DNA from: Russula earlei
Lineage: Eukaryota; Basidiomycota; Agaricomycetes; Russulales; Russulaceae
Assembly (NCBI GenBank): GCA_025769875.1
Contig: JAGFNK010000176.1
Span: forward strand, 32,097-96,096
Length of the DNA: 64,000 nt
Direction: 5' to 3'
The position numbers were made by a program, and so were the translations under genes. Below, piece after piece: positions 11,295 to 24,721 of the stretch. Positions within the stretch are counted from its first letter, which is position 1. Each line of letters opens with the position of its first letter. The notes below the pieces were generated by a model. The model ran no database searches. It had not been told where the DNA came from and saw nothing but the letters and a program-made list of their open reading frames with translations.

Positions 11295-12089
11295 TGCGTT
11301 TACTCGCGAAGATAATAACAGCAGAATATAAATACCTCCACCGTTGGGGCTCACGACTCGGTGCGGTTTGGACTATGCTTTCTGTGGATTGAGAGGCGAG
11401 CGATGAGAGACGGGACATGTAGAAGGAGTAGTTGCCTGCGACAACGTGGTTGATGATTATCTATGGTGACACCCTTCACAACTCCTGAATTTGGCACTTC
11501 CTCTCTTGCTGTGTAAAGCTCCAGAAGTTATAGACATAAACATATAGCCTCGATATGCGAACTGGTAAACATTCATTACAGTGCCGCTATTCGACACTCG
11601 ATCATCGCGGTGGGAGCCAATAGTACTAGCTTAGCCACACCTTTTTATCATCTTATTGCATTTTGTAATACGCAGCACCTATGTACGTACAAAAATACGT
11701 ACTGCATGTGAATTAGCTGTTTCTGGGTGTGTGTTGATCAAGTCCATCAGCTCTGGCCCCCGTGGTCCTCTGGAGGTGTGTCTCGGCGCCGCGGTCTGAC
11801 GCAAGCCCGTGAGGCGGCCATCACAACCTTGCTTCCTCTACCGGAGCCGTCTATCTCTGGTAGTGACAAGGAGTTGGAGAGGGGCGCGGCGAGGCGGTGC
11901 CAATGGCGTACCACTTTATTGCTTGTAGCGGAGTTCAAGTTTGAGACACAGCGGTGAATCGAGGTCACGCCCACCCAACCCCCTCCCATTCTGCGGAGAA
12001 CATATCGCGGAATCGATGAAATACCGATGACTACCAAGGGAATGATCCACGACGGGCCAGGGTAATAGGGCGGCCCGCGTTTTGGCGGA
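11295..12089. other. Spacer between F-box paralogue 2 and pseudogene
   Basis: About 800 bp, no recognised gene. It holds the presumed promoter of paralogue 2 and the 3' flank of the third F-box copy. Confidence 0.4.
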
Positions 12090-13425
12090 CATCAACTGGC
12101 AAGAAACGAGGCGAACGCGTCAGCATCGAAGAGTCTCGCAGCTGACTCGAGCGCTTTCAGCTCGGGCAACAACTCCATCGGTGATTCTCCGTCGTCAAAT
12201 TGTAGAGAACGCGACAGCTCCCGGGTGAGCTCGCTGTCCACTCGAATGATGTTCGCCTTGTTGAACAACATAAGAAGTTCGCGCCACTGCGTGCGGTCCG
12301 CTTCTTGCGGCGACTGCGATCGGCGGGCCTACCGTTCGAGAATGAGATGCTTTGTCCTGGAAAATGCCGCCCCGAGCGCAAGCGAGATTTGCACTGCGGA
12401 TGCCATCTGCCAGTCGAGGTGTTCGCAAATAACTCTTGTCTCGAAGTTACAACCCCCGACACCCCCTTTCGGGGGTATGTGCCAGCGCGGACCTCGACGC
12501 CCCGGGTTATGGAACTCGATCTTGACCGCGTCAAGCCTGATACCCTCCGTTGTCGTCACAAACCGCGGGAGGCGTGGGGATGGAAAACGTAAGCTGGTTG
12601 AAAAATATGATTTGGAACTTCTTGGGGAGGGGTCGTGATCCGAGAAAGAAGCGCTCCCAAGTAAGCGCTGGTGCCTTTGAACCCACCCAAACCAGTGGAG
12701 AACAGGAAGTGTGACGTGTGTCTGGATCGGGGAGAGCGCAACAGTTGACTCTCGACATTACGACTGGGAATGGGGGAATGAAAGCCAACCCTCAAGGTCT
12801 CCAGCTGTGGCATGAGGGAAAGCCGCTGGAGTAAAGTAGGCCGATGATGGGTGGATATTCATGAGAGAAAAGCGTGACGAGCGCCGCGGGTGTCGTAAGC
12901 ATAGGAGATCCGATTGGAAAGGCAAAGTCATCCAGTATGAGGTGGCGTAAATGTGGTGCCCGAAGCAACTTGGGAAGCACCAGGCCTGCCTCATACCTGT
13001 GCAGAATCGTCATCGCAGGTATTCGATATTGGCGTAACGAGCTTTGGAAATTCGGAATACAGCGACGTATCAGAAATGCGGATGCGACGGACGCGATCAC
13101 GATGCTGGAGCGCCAACAGTAATACCTGTTCTTCTTTCGCAGTCATCGGGTAATGTGATTGATTACGAGTGGGAAGTGGGGTGATTGTGCCAGCATGTCT
13201 GCTAGGTGTGTGTGATGAAGGCCAAGACGCAAGCGGGATGATGACGCGAGTACAAGGAACCTCCACCTTCGGCACACATGGGCGAGCCTGTACCAACATC
13301 GTTCCATATTCCCGTACGAGGAAGCTACAGGACTTGATCTAAACAAGCCGGCCGACAGAAAACGAAATAAATATGATGTTGAGAAGCGAGTCGTCGTCGA
13401 GAATGTGCATGGTCATTCTATATTT
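12090..13425 (-). pseudogene. F-box/LRR paralogue 3, frameshifted pseudogene
   Basis: Third tandem copy of the F-box family, broken by several frameshifts. In minus orientation one can follow MHILDDDSLLN (near 13410), RLAHVCRRWRFLVLASSSRL (near 13280), ALQHRDRVRRIRI (near 13100), LRHLILDDFAFPIGSPML (near 12920), FNQLTFSIP (near 12600) and MELLPELKALES (near 12160). These are the same segments in the same order as in paralogues 1 and 2, but they fall in all three frames. In-frame stops and small indels break the F-box itself. No continuous product is possible. Confidence 0.8.
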
Positions 13426-14204
13426 TCTGTTACGCATGCCAGTGAACGGTGTTTAATCACAAACTGATAAGAGCAGGGGGCGAATCTTTGGGGACTCGCG
13501 GAGAAGAGAGACGTCGATGTAAGTTGGTTGCCTCTCACGTCAAACGGCCTTGTTCTGCTCGAAAACATTGGTCCGAGTCGGCCGTTACAAGCGCTATGCA
13601 GAACTGCCAAGCCACCACAGACAGTCTCATGCATGTTGGGCATCTCTGGCTGCTCACCGCTCACCACGTGGTAGAGGATGCAAGTTGAGACTCGAGATCT
13701 GAAGCACTGAAGCTTAAAGCTTGAAGCCTAACGAATCCGTACGGCCAACGGCACCAGCAATCAAACTTTCAGTCGCGTTGAAGCCGTTCAGGAGGATTGC
13801 GTCGATTTTTCATGTCGCAGGTCACCCGTTGATGCGACTAGGAACGATAATGCGAGGTACACGCCAACGATGCGAAATACGAAACTTCACTTTATATTTT
13901 CTTTTACAGGAGTTTTCTCGTCTTCGGGACATTGCATACAATACATACATCCGCTAAAGCCATTCGATGACCGACTGCACGCCACAACCCCCAACCGATG
14001 AAAGACTAAAAGGAGAGGAACGAAAAAAAAAAAAAAAAAAAAAAACGAAAAAAACGAAAGGGTACAGTCCTGGAATCGACCAAGCTGGATCCAGTGGGGG
14101 GGGGGGGACGCTCTACTCACCAAAGGTAGTATAGAAATACACGTCTCAACACCAGGTCGCTGCTACGAAACTCTCTGTCTGGCATATCTTTCGTATCGGG
14201 CATC
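13426..14204. other. Intergenic gap with homopolymer runs
   Basis: No gene recognised. It contains an A-rich run (about 14020-14045) and a G12 run (about 14096-14107), both downstream of the FHA gene's 3' end. Confidence 0.4.
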
Positions 14205-16697
14205 TCATGCAAACGCAAGGGCAGACCATGCGGCTACAGCGCCGACGACTGCCGCCGCAGTCACATTCACCACCGCGCGTGCACATCGGCGCGTTCTCTT
14301 CCTTGTCTGGATCCTCGGGCGCTGCGCGAAGGGGTGATTACCATGCTCATCTTGTTCGTCATCCTCAGTAACATGGTTGCCGTCTTTATCACCGTCTACG
14401 TCTTCGTCGGTGCGCTTGCGCTTGCGCGTCGGTGAGGTCGTAGTCTCGGTCATCACCGGACTGGCATCCGACTACGCCGAATGAGCGCCCGACGCACTGG
14501 GCGCGTGCGTGCATTAACTTACCTCGTTCGCAACTACCCGAGCCGCTAGTTCCGCCGCTTGTTCCTCTGCCTGCACCTTCGCTCGAGCGAGGGCATCCTC
14601 CGTGGCCGATAGGCGGCCCTGCAGTTCAGCAAGCAAATCCTCGGCGGCTTTCACGCGAGTCCTCAGCGTATCTACCTCGTCATCGTTGCACAATGCGCCA
14701 CGAAGGTCGGCCTGCACCGCGTCAACACGGGCCGCAAGTGCGTCAGTACGATCAGAGAGTATCTTGTGGTCAGTCTGTGTCTTGCGGTGCGCAATCTGCA
14801 TGCGCAGGACGTTGCCCTTTTTACAACCGTGAGCACAAAAAGAAGGACAAGTTACACGCCAGCTACGCACCCAGAGATTGACGAGCGCCTCATCAAGAGA
14901 AGTGAGGCGCGCGTCAATGGTGATGCCAGAGCCGGTCGCAGCGCCGATCCCGGCCGGAACATGCGAATTATATGGCTGGGAAACAACAGCGACGGGAGCC
15001 GTAGCCAACGGAGCTTGTTCGAGAGGCGCTGCTTGTCCACCTGTGTTTGTGCCGGTGGTGGGGATGGGATCGACATCAGCATCGCCATCAGCGTCAACGT
15101 CCGAGGCGACATCTTCAGCGAGCTGCTCGGAGCTCTCAGAGGCCTCTACGATGAGGGAAGACGAGGCGGTTCCCTCAGCTGCACAGGGGAGATTCTCAGG
15201 ACGCCGCTGGGGCTGGATAAGGGACTGTTGCAGTCTTTGTTGATCGAGCTGGGATGACACTTCCCCATCCTCCCAAGGCGACACGACGGCACTTGGAACT
15301 GGCGAACCAGGATAGGCCCCAACAATCAAGGGTTCTCCAGCGTTCGCTTTGATAGGCGACTCTGTTTGGGCAACAGACGCAAGGGCCTCTTCATTGACCT
15401 CAGGGACGTGAGGCAAAACGTTCATGAGAGGTGGAGAAGTTGGACGGGATATGTCCATGGACTCATCGGCGCCAATTTCAACGGCAACGCTGGAAGAATC
15501 TTGAATGTTGGCTCTCTGGTTACAATCGAATAACCATGGGTCGACGAAGGACCTACGCTCGGGGGTTAGAGATGAAGTCATCTGGGAGTGCGTGTTCGAG
15601 AGGGTGAGAGGAGCGTGCAGAGGGATATGTGTAGGAGGGGCATGATGCATCACATGGCGCGAGGCGAGCAGGCCGAGGCCATGAAGAGAGGGCAGAGAAT
15701 CGTAACAGGCGCCGGTGCTCTGGGCCTGAGCATGGCCACCGAAGGGGACGCTGGGATGGTCCTCCGGTGGATCGAGGAAGTCATCATCCTCGTCGTCGTC
15801 TTCATCACCATCGGGGTCACTCTGGGAGAAATCTTCGTCGGAGGATCCGGGAGAGGACTCTTGGGAGGAAGGGGAGGAGTGCGGACCGAAGAGGCCGTAG
15901 CGCCCGAAGTTGGTTACCTCGGCTTGATCCTTGCTCTTGATTGGCGTCGCAGGTAGGGTAGGTGAGTCAACGAGAGAGATGACTGGCTGGGAGATGATGG
16001 GACTCTGGACGGCCTCGGTATCGTAGATGAGCATAATGTTGGCGATCACTGGGGAGACGCAGAATGGTTCTTTGCCGACGGCCTTTCCAAAGATCAGGGT
16101 GTCGCCATCCTGGAGAGTGATCGGGACATCGGGTACGATAGGGCGCACGATCTCATCCCGTCTGCGGAGATGGGTGCCATGATGGGAGTGCAGGTCGACG
16201 ATGTACACCTGTGCATCAGGGAGGAGACAGGGTATGAGTCACTGAACAGGACCGAGGGAATGAGGACATACTTGTCCCGAGGAGAACATTAGCTTTGCAT
16301 GTCTGCGACTTATGACGGGGCATCGAAAGAGGATACTGTCTGACGACTTGTCAGTGTCTAGATGGGATGACGACGCTCGACCAATGTGGACGACTGGGGA
16401 GCGAGATTTGAGAAATCGGAGGGTCTGGGTGGGCTCGTCACCGGATTTTGGGATGACGAGCATTATTCCTGTGAGGGAATATGTTAGGAGAGAGCGGTTC
16501 GAGTCATCTGGGTGCAAAGGAGGGAACGCACCCGAGGCGGGGGGGTGCATTGGGGGGTGGGAGGCGAGAGGATAAGAGGGTTTGTGGGGAGATATGGGTG
16601 GGACCATGCCAAGAAACTGAATATCGTCGTCCATGGGGAGAGGATTGTGGTCAGGAAGAGGGAAAGGTCGAGGTCGAGTGGATGGAAAGAGCTTCAT
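14205..16697 (-). CDS. Tail-anchored FHA-domain protein, SLMAP/PRO45/Far9-10-like
   Basis: Four exons by phase tracking: 16697-16272, 16208-14871, 14816-14523 and 14471-14205; introns are 63, 54 and 51 nt. About 774 aa. The N-terminal third is an FHA phosphothreonine-binding domain: [11 protein letters not shown], then [16 protein letters not shown], then after intron 1 [14 protein letters not shown] and [11 protein letters not shown] long Ser/Pro/acidic region follows, then a predicted coiled coil ([17 protein letters not shown] through [15 protein letters not shown]), a basic segment, and a final hydrophobic stretch [20 protein letters not shown] right at the C-terminus. FHA plus coiled coil plus C-terminal membrane anchor is the architecture of SLMAP and its fungal counterparts PRO45 and Far9/Far10, subunits of the STRIPAK phosphatase complex at the nuclear envelope/ER. 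Assignment rests on architecture only. Divergent from GPN1 with 98 bp between starts. Confidence 0.75.
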
Positions 16698-16795
16698 GGC
16701 ACGTTGAGGGCTCTCCCCTCCCCTTTATCGCTCCCTCCTCGGAGTCTCAATTAAAAGTCACGTCACGCGCTCTCCTCCCCTGCTTGCTGCTCCCC
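16698..16795. promoter_or_regulatory. 98 bp bidirectional promoter, FHA gene / GPN1
   Basis: Only 98 bp lie between the two divergent ATGs (16697 minus, 16796 plus). The sequence is pyrimidine-rich on the plus strand (CTCCCCTCCCC near 16710, CTCTCCTCCCC near 16770). It has no clear TATA box; a TCAATTAAAA stretch lies at about 16747. Confidence 0.5.
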
Positions 16796-18541
16796 ATGTC
16801 CTCCTCCTCCAAGAAACCGGTCTGCATCATCGCCATCGGTATGGCCGGCTCAGGAAAGTCCACTTTTGTCCACAGGCTCTCCGCCCATCTCCTTTCCAAA
16901 TCTCCTCCCGCCCCTCCCTACCTCCTCAACCTTGACCCCGCGGTGGCGAATGTGCCCTACGACCCCAACATTGACATCCGAGACACCGTAGATTACCACG
17001 AGGTCATGAAGCAGTGCGCAGTCGCAGTTCCACTCCTCGCCATGCAGCTCTCCGCTGAGGCGCCGTCCATCAAAGGTATAACCTCGGGCCCAATGGCGGC
17101 ATCCTCACCTCACTCAATCTCTTCACCACCAAGTTCGATCAGGTCCTCGACCTTGTCGAGAAGCGTGCAGAGACCGTAGAGTGCGCCATTCTTTCCTCGT
17201 CCTGTCCTGTCCTGTCTCACTGGATGCTCTTCATCGATCCAGCTATGTGATCATCGACACTCCCGGCCAAATAGAAATTTTTACCTGGTCGGCCTCTGGT
17301 GCGATCATCACGGATGCCGTCGCGTCTGCACTTCCGACCGTTGTCGCTTACATTGTCGACACCCCGCGTTCCGTCGCACCTGCGACGTTCATGTCGAATA
17401 TGCTTTACGCATGCAGGTCTGTTGTTTTTCATCCTCCGTTCGTTTTTTTTTGTCCACCGAGAGGCCCATCTGGTTGTCATTTGCATTGCTGGCTCTACGG
17501 CCGTTCCAGTGATCCGTGTTGGAACTTGGTCCTCCGTTGCTTTTCTCTAACTTTCCGCCCTCATATGCTCATATCTCCTAGCATCCTATACAAGACCAAG
17601 CTTCCATTCATCGTGGTCTTTAACAAGATCGACGTCGAACCGCACGCCTTTGCCCTCGATTGGATGCGAGATTTCGAGGTCTTCCAGGAATCACTTGCGT
17701 CGCATCAAAGCACGACTGACGACGAGGGCGCGCCTACGTATATGAACAGCCTCATGAACAGCATGAGTCTCGTCCTCGACGAGTTCTATAAGCACCTCAA
17801 GGTTGGTCCTCATAGTGTCCCATTTAGCCGTAGAATTTCACTTTCCCAGTCAGTCGGTGTATCCAGTGTGACAGGGGATGGTATTTCCGAATTCCTTGGA
17901 GTTGTTGAGGCCTCACGCGAGGAATACGAAAAGTCTGTATCCTTTCTCTTATCTTTCCTCACTGACTCGACCCTCACCTGCAGAGACTATCTTCCGGAGC
18001 TCGCACGCGTACGTGCTCAGCGCGAAGCGACGCTTCAGAAACGCAAAGAGGAGTCCACTGCGCGGATGCTGGCTGACCTGAACGTGGACCGCGCAAGAGA
18101 TCCCAACTTTGCGGCGCAGGACCGGTGGAATCCTGACGGGGAAGAACAAGAAGAGGAGGATGACGGGGGCGAGCTAAATATCATTGACAGGAGTGCGTCC
18201 ATCTCTGGTATAATTGCTTTTCCGCCTCTATTCCGTCTGTCATGCCATGCCGAGCATTCTAGAGGAATCTCTGGCGGCTATTGTACGAGACGAGTTGACG
18301 TGACCGATGTCCCCTTTGGGCTTACTTGGCTGATCCAATCGTGCCATTTACGCTTAGAAGCGGGGGGATGAGGGGGGTGCAATGTCAGCTCATCTGTGTT
18401 GATGTGTATTACATGCCGCATTTAAAATCGCTCCACGTGCCATACTAATACAGCATGGCAGGTGAAGACCCGTGGCCTGGGCAGTACATCGACCTGACGC
18501 AGCCACGGGCGAGAGAGACGACGTGGCCACGACCGGCATGA
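16796..18541 (+). CDS. GPN1: GPN-loop GTPase 1 (GPN1/Npa3)
   Basis: GTPase needed for assembly and nuclear import of RNA polymerase II. Start ATG 16796. Exons: 16796-17013, 17076-17180, 17243-17416, 17582-17801, 17850-17932, 17984-18192 and 18462-18541, giving 362 aa. Motifs: P-loop GMAGSGKST (residues 15-23), the Gly-Pro-Asn signature at about residues 77-79 immediately after intron 1, DTPGQIE (G3) and FNKIDV (G4). A charged C-terminal part follows, with the acidic run [17 protein letters not shown] and, after a 269 nt last intron with a CTAAT branch point, the tail [12 protein letters not shown]. Without that last intron the frame would end in unrelated residues, so the small final exon matters for annotation. 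One 48 nt intron (17802-17849) is in frame. Confidence 0.95.
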
Positions 18542-19660
18542 CGCAGGTGCCAGAGCTGCATGTTGACGGACGAGGGGGAAATGACGACAACCTAGAGCTG
18601 TTTGATGTGTCTCTTGTACGGTTTCGGGTGAAAACAGAAAGATCAGAAGGCCATCATATGTGGCACGCGCGCTCGTGCCCAGATATCTCTCGGTTCCGCG
18701 GATGGGCTAGCGGCTGGGAATCGAGCTAGCCTTGGGCTTTTTTTTAAGCTGCTTGGGGGCTAGCTCCTCCAACAAACTGGTCAACGAAGGGAAGAAGCGA
18801 TACCCCGCTTGGACATCAGGCGATTTCGATGTACCGGTCGATCGCGTTGTATAGACGCATAAAGCGTTGATAATACCGTCATAATGCGTGCGCGCTCTGC
18901 TCGAAATTTCCAAACGATGTTTGTGCGCTCGCTCTCAACGCTAACGGCGCCCTTCCCGGATCGTTCCAAACTTTTTGATGCGTGAGGTGAGGAGAAACGG
19001 GGTTGAAATTTTTGATTTCTCTGATACCTCGGGATTTGGGCTTGGAGGGAAGCGCAAGTCGGGTGGGTAGTGAGGGAGATTTACATATCACACGTACACG
19101 TACACGTACATTTTCGCACACAATCAGTCCAGTCAGCCAGCACAGTATCGTACTTTTATCGATCGACGAAGTCCCTCGTCCCTTTCATTTACTATCATTA
19201 TTATTACCCAACAACATCCAACTCCAACTATCATGGTAGCTTAGGTAATCAAAGGGCACACACAAAACCCCCACCCGGCCGCCCGTAACGCTGCCCCTCT
19301 CCCTCCCTCCTCACAAAAGGTCCTGTCGCATAAAAGGTGTCTATCTGACCTTCTCTCTCCCTCTGTTCCCCTCTCACGTAGCTTGTGCTTCCCAATCTCC
19401 CAACACGTTGGAAAAGACTAGGAACACAATCGTAACTCACTTGACCTTAGACTTCAACTATCGCTCTTACTACAGAGCAACAAAGTCGCGGCCCCACGCT
19501 TGGATCGCTTCAGACGCAACCCATACAACGAGGTCTCCTTCAAGTGGCCCCCGCTACCTCTGCCTTTCCGTTACCTGTACCCGCTCACTTCTCGAACGCG
19601 TACCTACGCACACACGCACACGCAACGCAAGAGCATCTCGTCTACCTACTAATTTAAACT
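18542..19660. promoter_or_regulatory. CDK1 upstream region and 5' leader
   Basis: About 1.1 kb without a recognised gene. It contains repeated ACACGT units (19087-19110) and pyrimidine-rich tracts (19290-19400) of the kind often found before highly expressed fungal genes. Confidence 0.4.
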
Positions 19661-21440
<1,780 letters not shown>

Positions 21441-21835
21441 ACGTCCGATCTTGTGCCACTCCCGCCTTGTTGTCCACCTTTCTTTCCCTCATGCATTTTT
21501 CTCTTGTTCGGCATCGTAGCTCGCATCTGTGTTACCTTTTATTACCCAATCCCATCCTCCTGGCATTACTCGTGCAATTTGTTCAATAATAAGCAATCTG
21601 CTCTCCTTTCCCTTCTATCTTTGTTCTTCGTTCCAAGTTCCGTTGTCTTCGTTTGCTCAGATCGTGACGTGTACGTCCGGTCTGTACTATAGTCACTTCT
21701 TCTCTTTGCTTTGGGAGACTGGGGAGGGCGTTGTTTGACTGTCATCGCATTATCACGATCAAATAATACATAGTAAACCTGGTTGGGCGATATCATCTGT
21801 TTGTCCTGTGCACCTCGATCGTTATCGTTGCCATC

Positions 21836-23535
21836 ATGCCTGGACCATTCGCCATCGAGCAACAAGTGGCTATCGCGGCCGTGCGTCGCGCCTGTGCGCT
21901 GACCACAACAGTCTTCAACAAGCTCGTAACGGGAGAGACGCTCGTCAAGGGAGACAAGAGCCCCGTAACTGGTACGCGCCCGCAACTCGCTTCACACGTA
22001 GATCTTTCCCCCCTGATGGAGTAGCGCACACACAATAATCTCTCCCGTCTCTTACTCCTTTTGCGTCGTAAAGTGGCGGACTATTCGGCGCAGGCGGTCA
22101 TCAACACCATCCTCTCGAACGCATTCCCGAACGACCCCATCGTAGGCGAAGAAGACGCGTCCGACCTGCGTCGCCGCCCCCGCCAAGGAGGCGGCGGCCG
22201 TGCAGCGCCGAACGCGGAAAACGAGACGAACGATGACGACGACGACGGAGCCCTCCTCAGAGCGCGCGTCGTCCAGCTCGCCGACGACGTCTTGGCGCTG
22301 CCCCCGCTCTCCTCTTCCGCTTCCGGTGCCGGTGTCGATGCCGCCGGATGGGCCGGCTGGGAGGAGCGGGAGGAGTGGGGCCTTGGGAGGCGGTGGGGCG
22401 CCGAGGCGCTCTTGAAGGCCATCGACAGAGGCGACCACGCCGGCGGGCGCACCGGACGTGCGTGTTTTCTTTCATGGACGGACGGCCCTCATCGTATTTA
22501 TTTTATTTTTTGATGTTACCGCACAGGCTTCTGGACGCTGGACCCGATCGACGGGACCAAGGGCTTCTTGCGAGGCGGGCAATACGCCATCTGCCTCGCG
22601 CTGCTCGTCGACGCGCGCGTCGAGCTGGGCGTCATAGGTTGCCCGAACCTCCCCTTCGTCGCCAGCGGCCCCTCCCCAGATCACGTCCCCGTCCCCGTCC
22701 ACGACCAAGACGACACCGCGAACAGAGGCGCGCTCTTCCTCGCCGTGCGCGGGCACGGCGCCTTCCAGCTGCCCCTCCTCGCGCCACCACCCACCGCTCT
22801 TCCTCCCGCCGCCGCCTCCGCGACGTCCGGCGGCGGCGCACACCCCCCGGCGGTGCGCGCCGTCCAGCAGCCGCGGCCGACGCCGCTGAGCATGCGCCCC
22901 CTGGCCCTGCGCGAGCTCTCCTTCCTCGAGTCCGTCGAAAAGGCGCACGCCGCGCTCGACACCAACGCGCGCGTCGCGGCGCGCCTGGGCGTGCACGCCG
23001 CGCCCGTGCGCATGGATTCGCAGGCCAAGTACGCCGCGCTCGTGCGTGGCGACGCCGGCGGTGGCGTCTACCTGAGGCTGCCCGTCGCGCGCAACGGCGC
23101 CGGCAGCGCGGACGGGTACCGAGAAAAGATCTGGGTGCGTATGCATTTTTTTTTTTTGCTTTTGTTTTTTGTAACGCGGGCGCGCGAATGTGTCGTGTCG
23201 GTTCGCTGATGTGTGAACTTCCCCCCCCTCCCTCCCTCGCGGTGTGCGGGTGCGTGCAGGACCACGCCGCCGGGTCCCTCCTGGTAGAAGAGGCCGGCGG
23301 GGTCGTCTCGGATGCTCGTGGACGTCCGCTGGACTTTGGTCTCGGGCGCACGCTCGGCGTAAATTTCGGCGTCGTCGCGGCGAGGAAGGAGGTTCACGCG
23401 CAGGTGTTGGATGCCGTTCAAGCGGAGTTGGCAGAAGCGGCGCAGAGAGAAGGCGACGAGGAAGGACCGGCGGTGCGTCTTTCCCTCTTTCTGCTTTCTC
23501 CCTTGGTTGACCCGACGGTTGTTTAGCGGTCGTGA
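21836..23535 (+). CDS. MET22: 3'(2'),5'-bisphosphate nucleotidase (MET22/HAL2)
   Basis: Magnesium-dependent, lithium-sensitive phosphatase that hydrolyses 3'-phosphoadenosine 5'-phosphate to AMP, clearing an inhibitor made during sulphate assimilation. Exons: 21836-21971, 22074-22457, 22527-23134, 23260-23472 and a tiny last exon 23527-23535 (two codons plus stop) after a 54 nt intron; 449 aa. Metal-site motifs are complete: VADYSAQ (46-52), VGEED (69-73), LDPIDGTKGF (178-187) and WDHAAG (376-381). The protein is about 90 aa longer than yeast Met22 (357 aa) because of low-complexity insertions, an Arg/Gly/Asp-rich one after VGEED and a Pro/Ala-rich one near residues 245-290. The coding region is much more GC-rich than its neighbours. 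The last two-codon exon is less certain; reading through gives a tail of 18 more residues. Confidence 0.93.
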
Positions 23536-23982
23536 TGCCCCCTGCTGATATATCGCAAAAAATGTAATTGTAGCGGTGCATAGCAGTGTACGTTGATCGG
23601 CGCGCCGATAGTACGCAAGCCCCAATTGTACCCAACGATTGAAATACAGTCTTCGACCGCATCAACCTTGGAAGAGCGCACCTTCAGTAATGGAGAAATG
23701 TCGATAACAAGAACTGACCATCGAGGTGTAGAATATCCATGGGGCTGTCGAGGATCCGAGTCACACTAATGACGCGTACCGCCGCGCGCAATTTCAAACG
23801 AACGACTGATGCTCAAACATACATTAGTGCACGCTCCGTGAAAGATAAGTATAGCCGCAGACGACGTCAACTTGAACTTCTCGCGCGCGCACGCCGCACA
23901 ACAAGAAAAGTACGAGGGCTTTCTCCATCTCCCTCTGCCTCTGCCGTGGAGTGCGAGGCTGGTGGGAGTTGCATACTTTTCG

Positions 23983-24046
23983 TGGTGGGTAGATTTACCA
24001 TAAAAGGCAATTGAGTTTGGCAAGAGAATTGGTGCATCAATCATGT
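23983..24046 (+). repeat. Direct repeat copy 1 (~64 bp)
   Basis: Shares ACCATAAAAGG and GGCAAGAGAATTGG, with similar flanks, with the copy at 24575-24638. Together they frame about 530 bp of AT-rich DNA. Confidence 0.55.
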
Positions 24047-24574
24047 ATTTAAATGACACCAAATCATTTTCTCAATTACATATCCAATGACTTATTTATT
24101 AGCTATTAGACAAATAAATTAAAATGATACAAAAAAAGATTTTGTATTGTAGGGAACAGCAGCAGTTGAGGCTGTTAATAGCAGTGTGTGAATCCAAAGG
24201 GACATGGTGCAAGGGGTGGTGGCATTGGAGGGAGGGAGGTTCTGAGGGAGGGATGATGGTTCCCCAAGGGCATGCATGCATGCATTTGCAGCAGCAGATG
24301 TTGCATCAGGCTTGGCATGCTTGCCTGACTGTTTGTCCCTGGTGTCAGATCATCATGAACATTGTAGTGCTTTCCCTTAGCAACACTGATGCTTTGTGCT
24401 GTCAGTCCTTGCACATCAGGGAGACTGGTCCATTGTTTTGGGCCCTGTTTGACACCCATATGCTTGGCTGTCTCTGTCCATGTTTTCTGATTGGGCATGA
24501 TCACTTCCTTATCAGGTAAGACCTTGAAACCTTGAATATTAAGTTGATTGCAGCTGCCAGTCTTTGACATTTCA

Positions 24575-24638
24575 TGGTGGGTTGAATTACCATAAAAGGT
24601 GATTGTGTTGGCAAGAGAATTGGGACTTCAATCACGCG
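24575..24638 (+). repeat. Direct repeat copy 2 (~64 bp)
   Basis: Second copy of the repeat at 23983-24046, in the same orientation, about 592 bp downstream and roughly 80% alike by eye. It could mark the ends of a small non-autonomous insertion or a local duplication. Confidence 0.55.
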
Positions 24639-24721
24639 TTAACGAATGTAATTTAGTTATATAAGTGTGTTAATAATAAGATAACTCCTTACCATTTTCC
24701 CCTACCAAAAAAAAAAAGGAA

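Larger units (their letters stand above)
23536..24721. other. Transition into AT-rich repeat region
   Basis: GC drops sharply from about 24000. There is no secure gene. A minus-strand ORF (24570-24175) starting MSKTGSCNQLNIQGFK has coding-like composition but no recognised family. It lies between two direct repeats listed separately. A GCATGCATGCATGCAT palindromic run occurs near 24270-24290. Confidence 0.4.

Noticed and set aside
22348..23665. Long Arg/Pro-rich ORFs on both strands over MET22
   Set aside because: Shadows caused by very high GC; the MET22 frame carries all catalytic motifs.
24124..24519. 131-codon plus-strand ORF between the direct repeats
   Set aside because: The opposite strand has the more protein-like composition and neither matches a known family.
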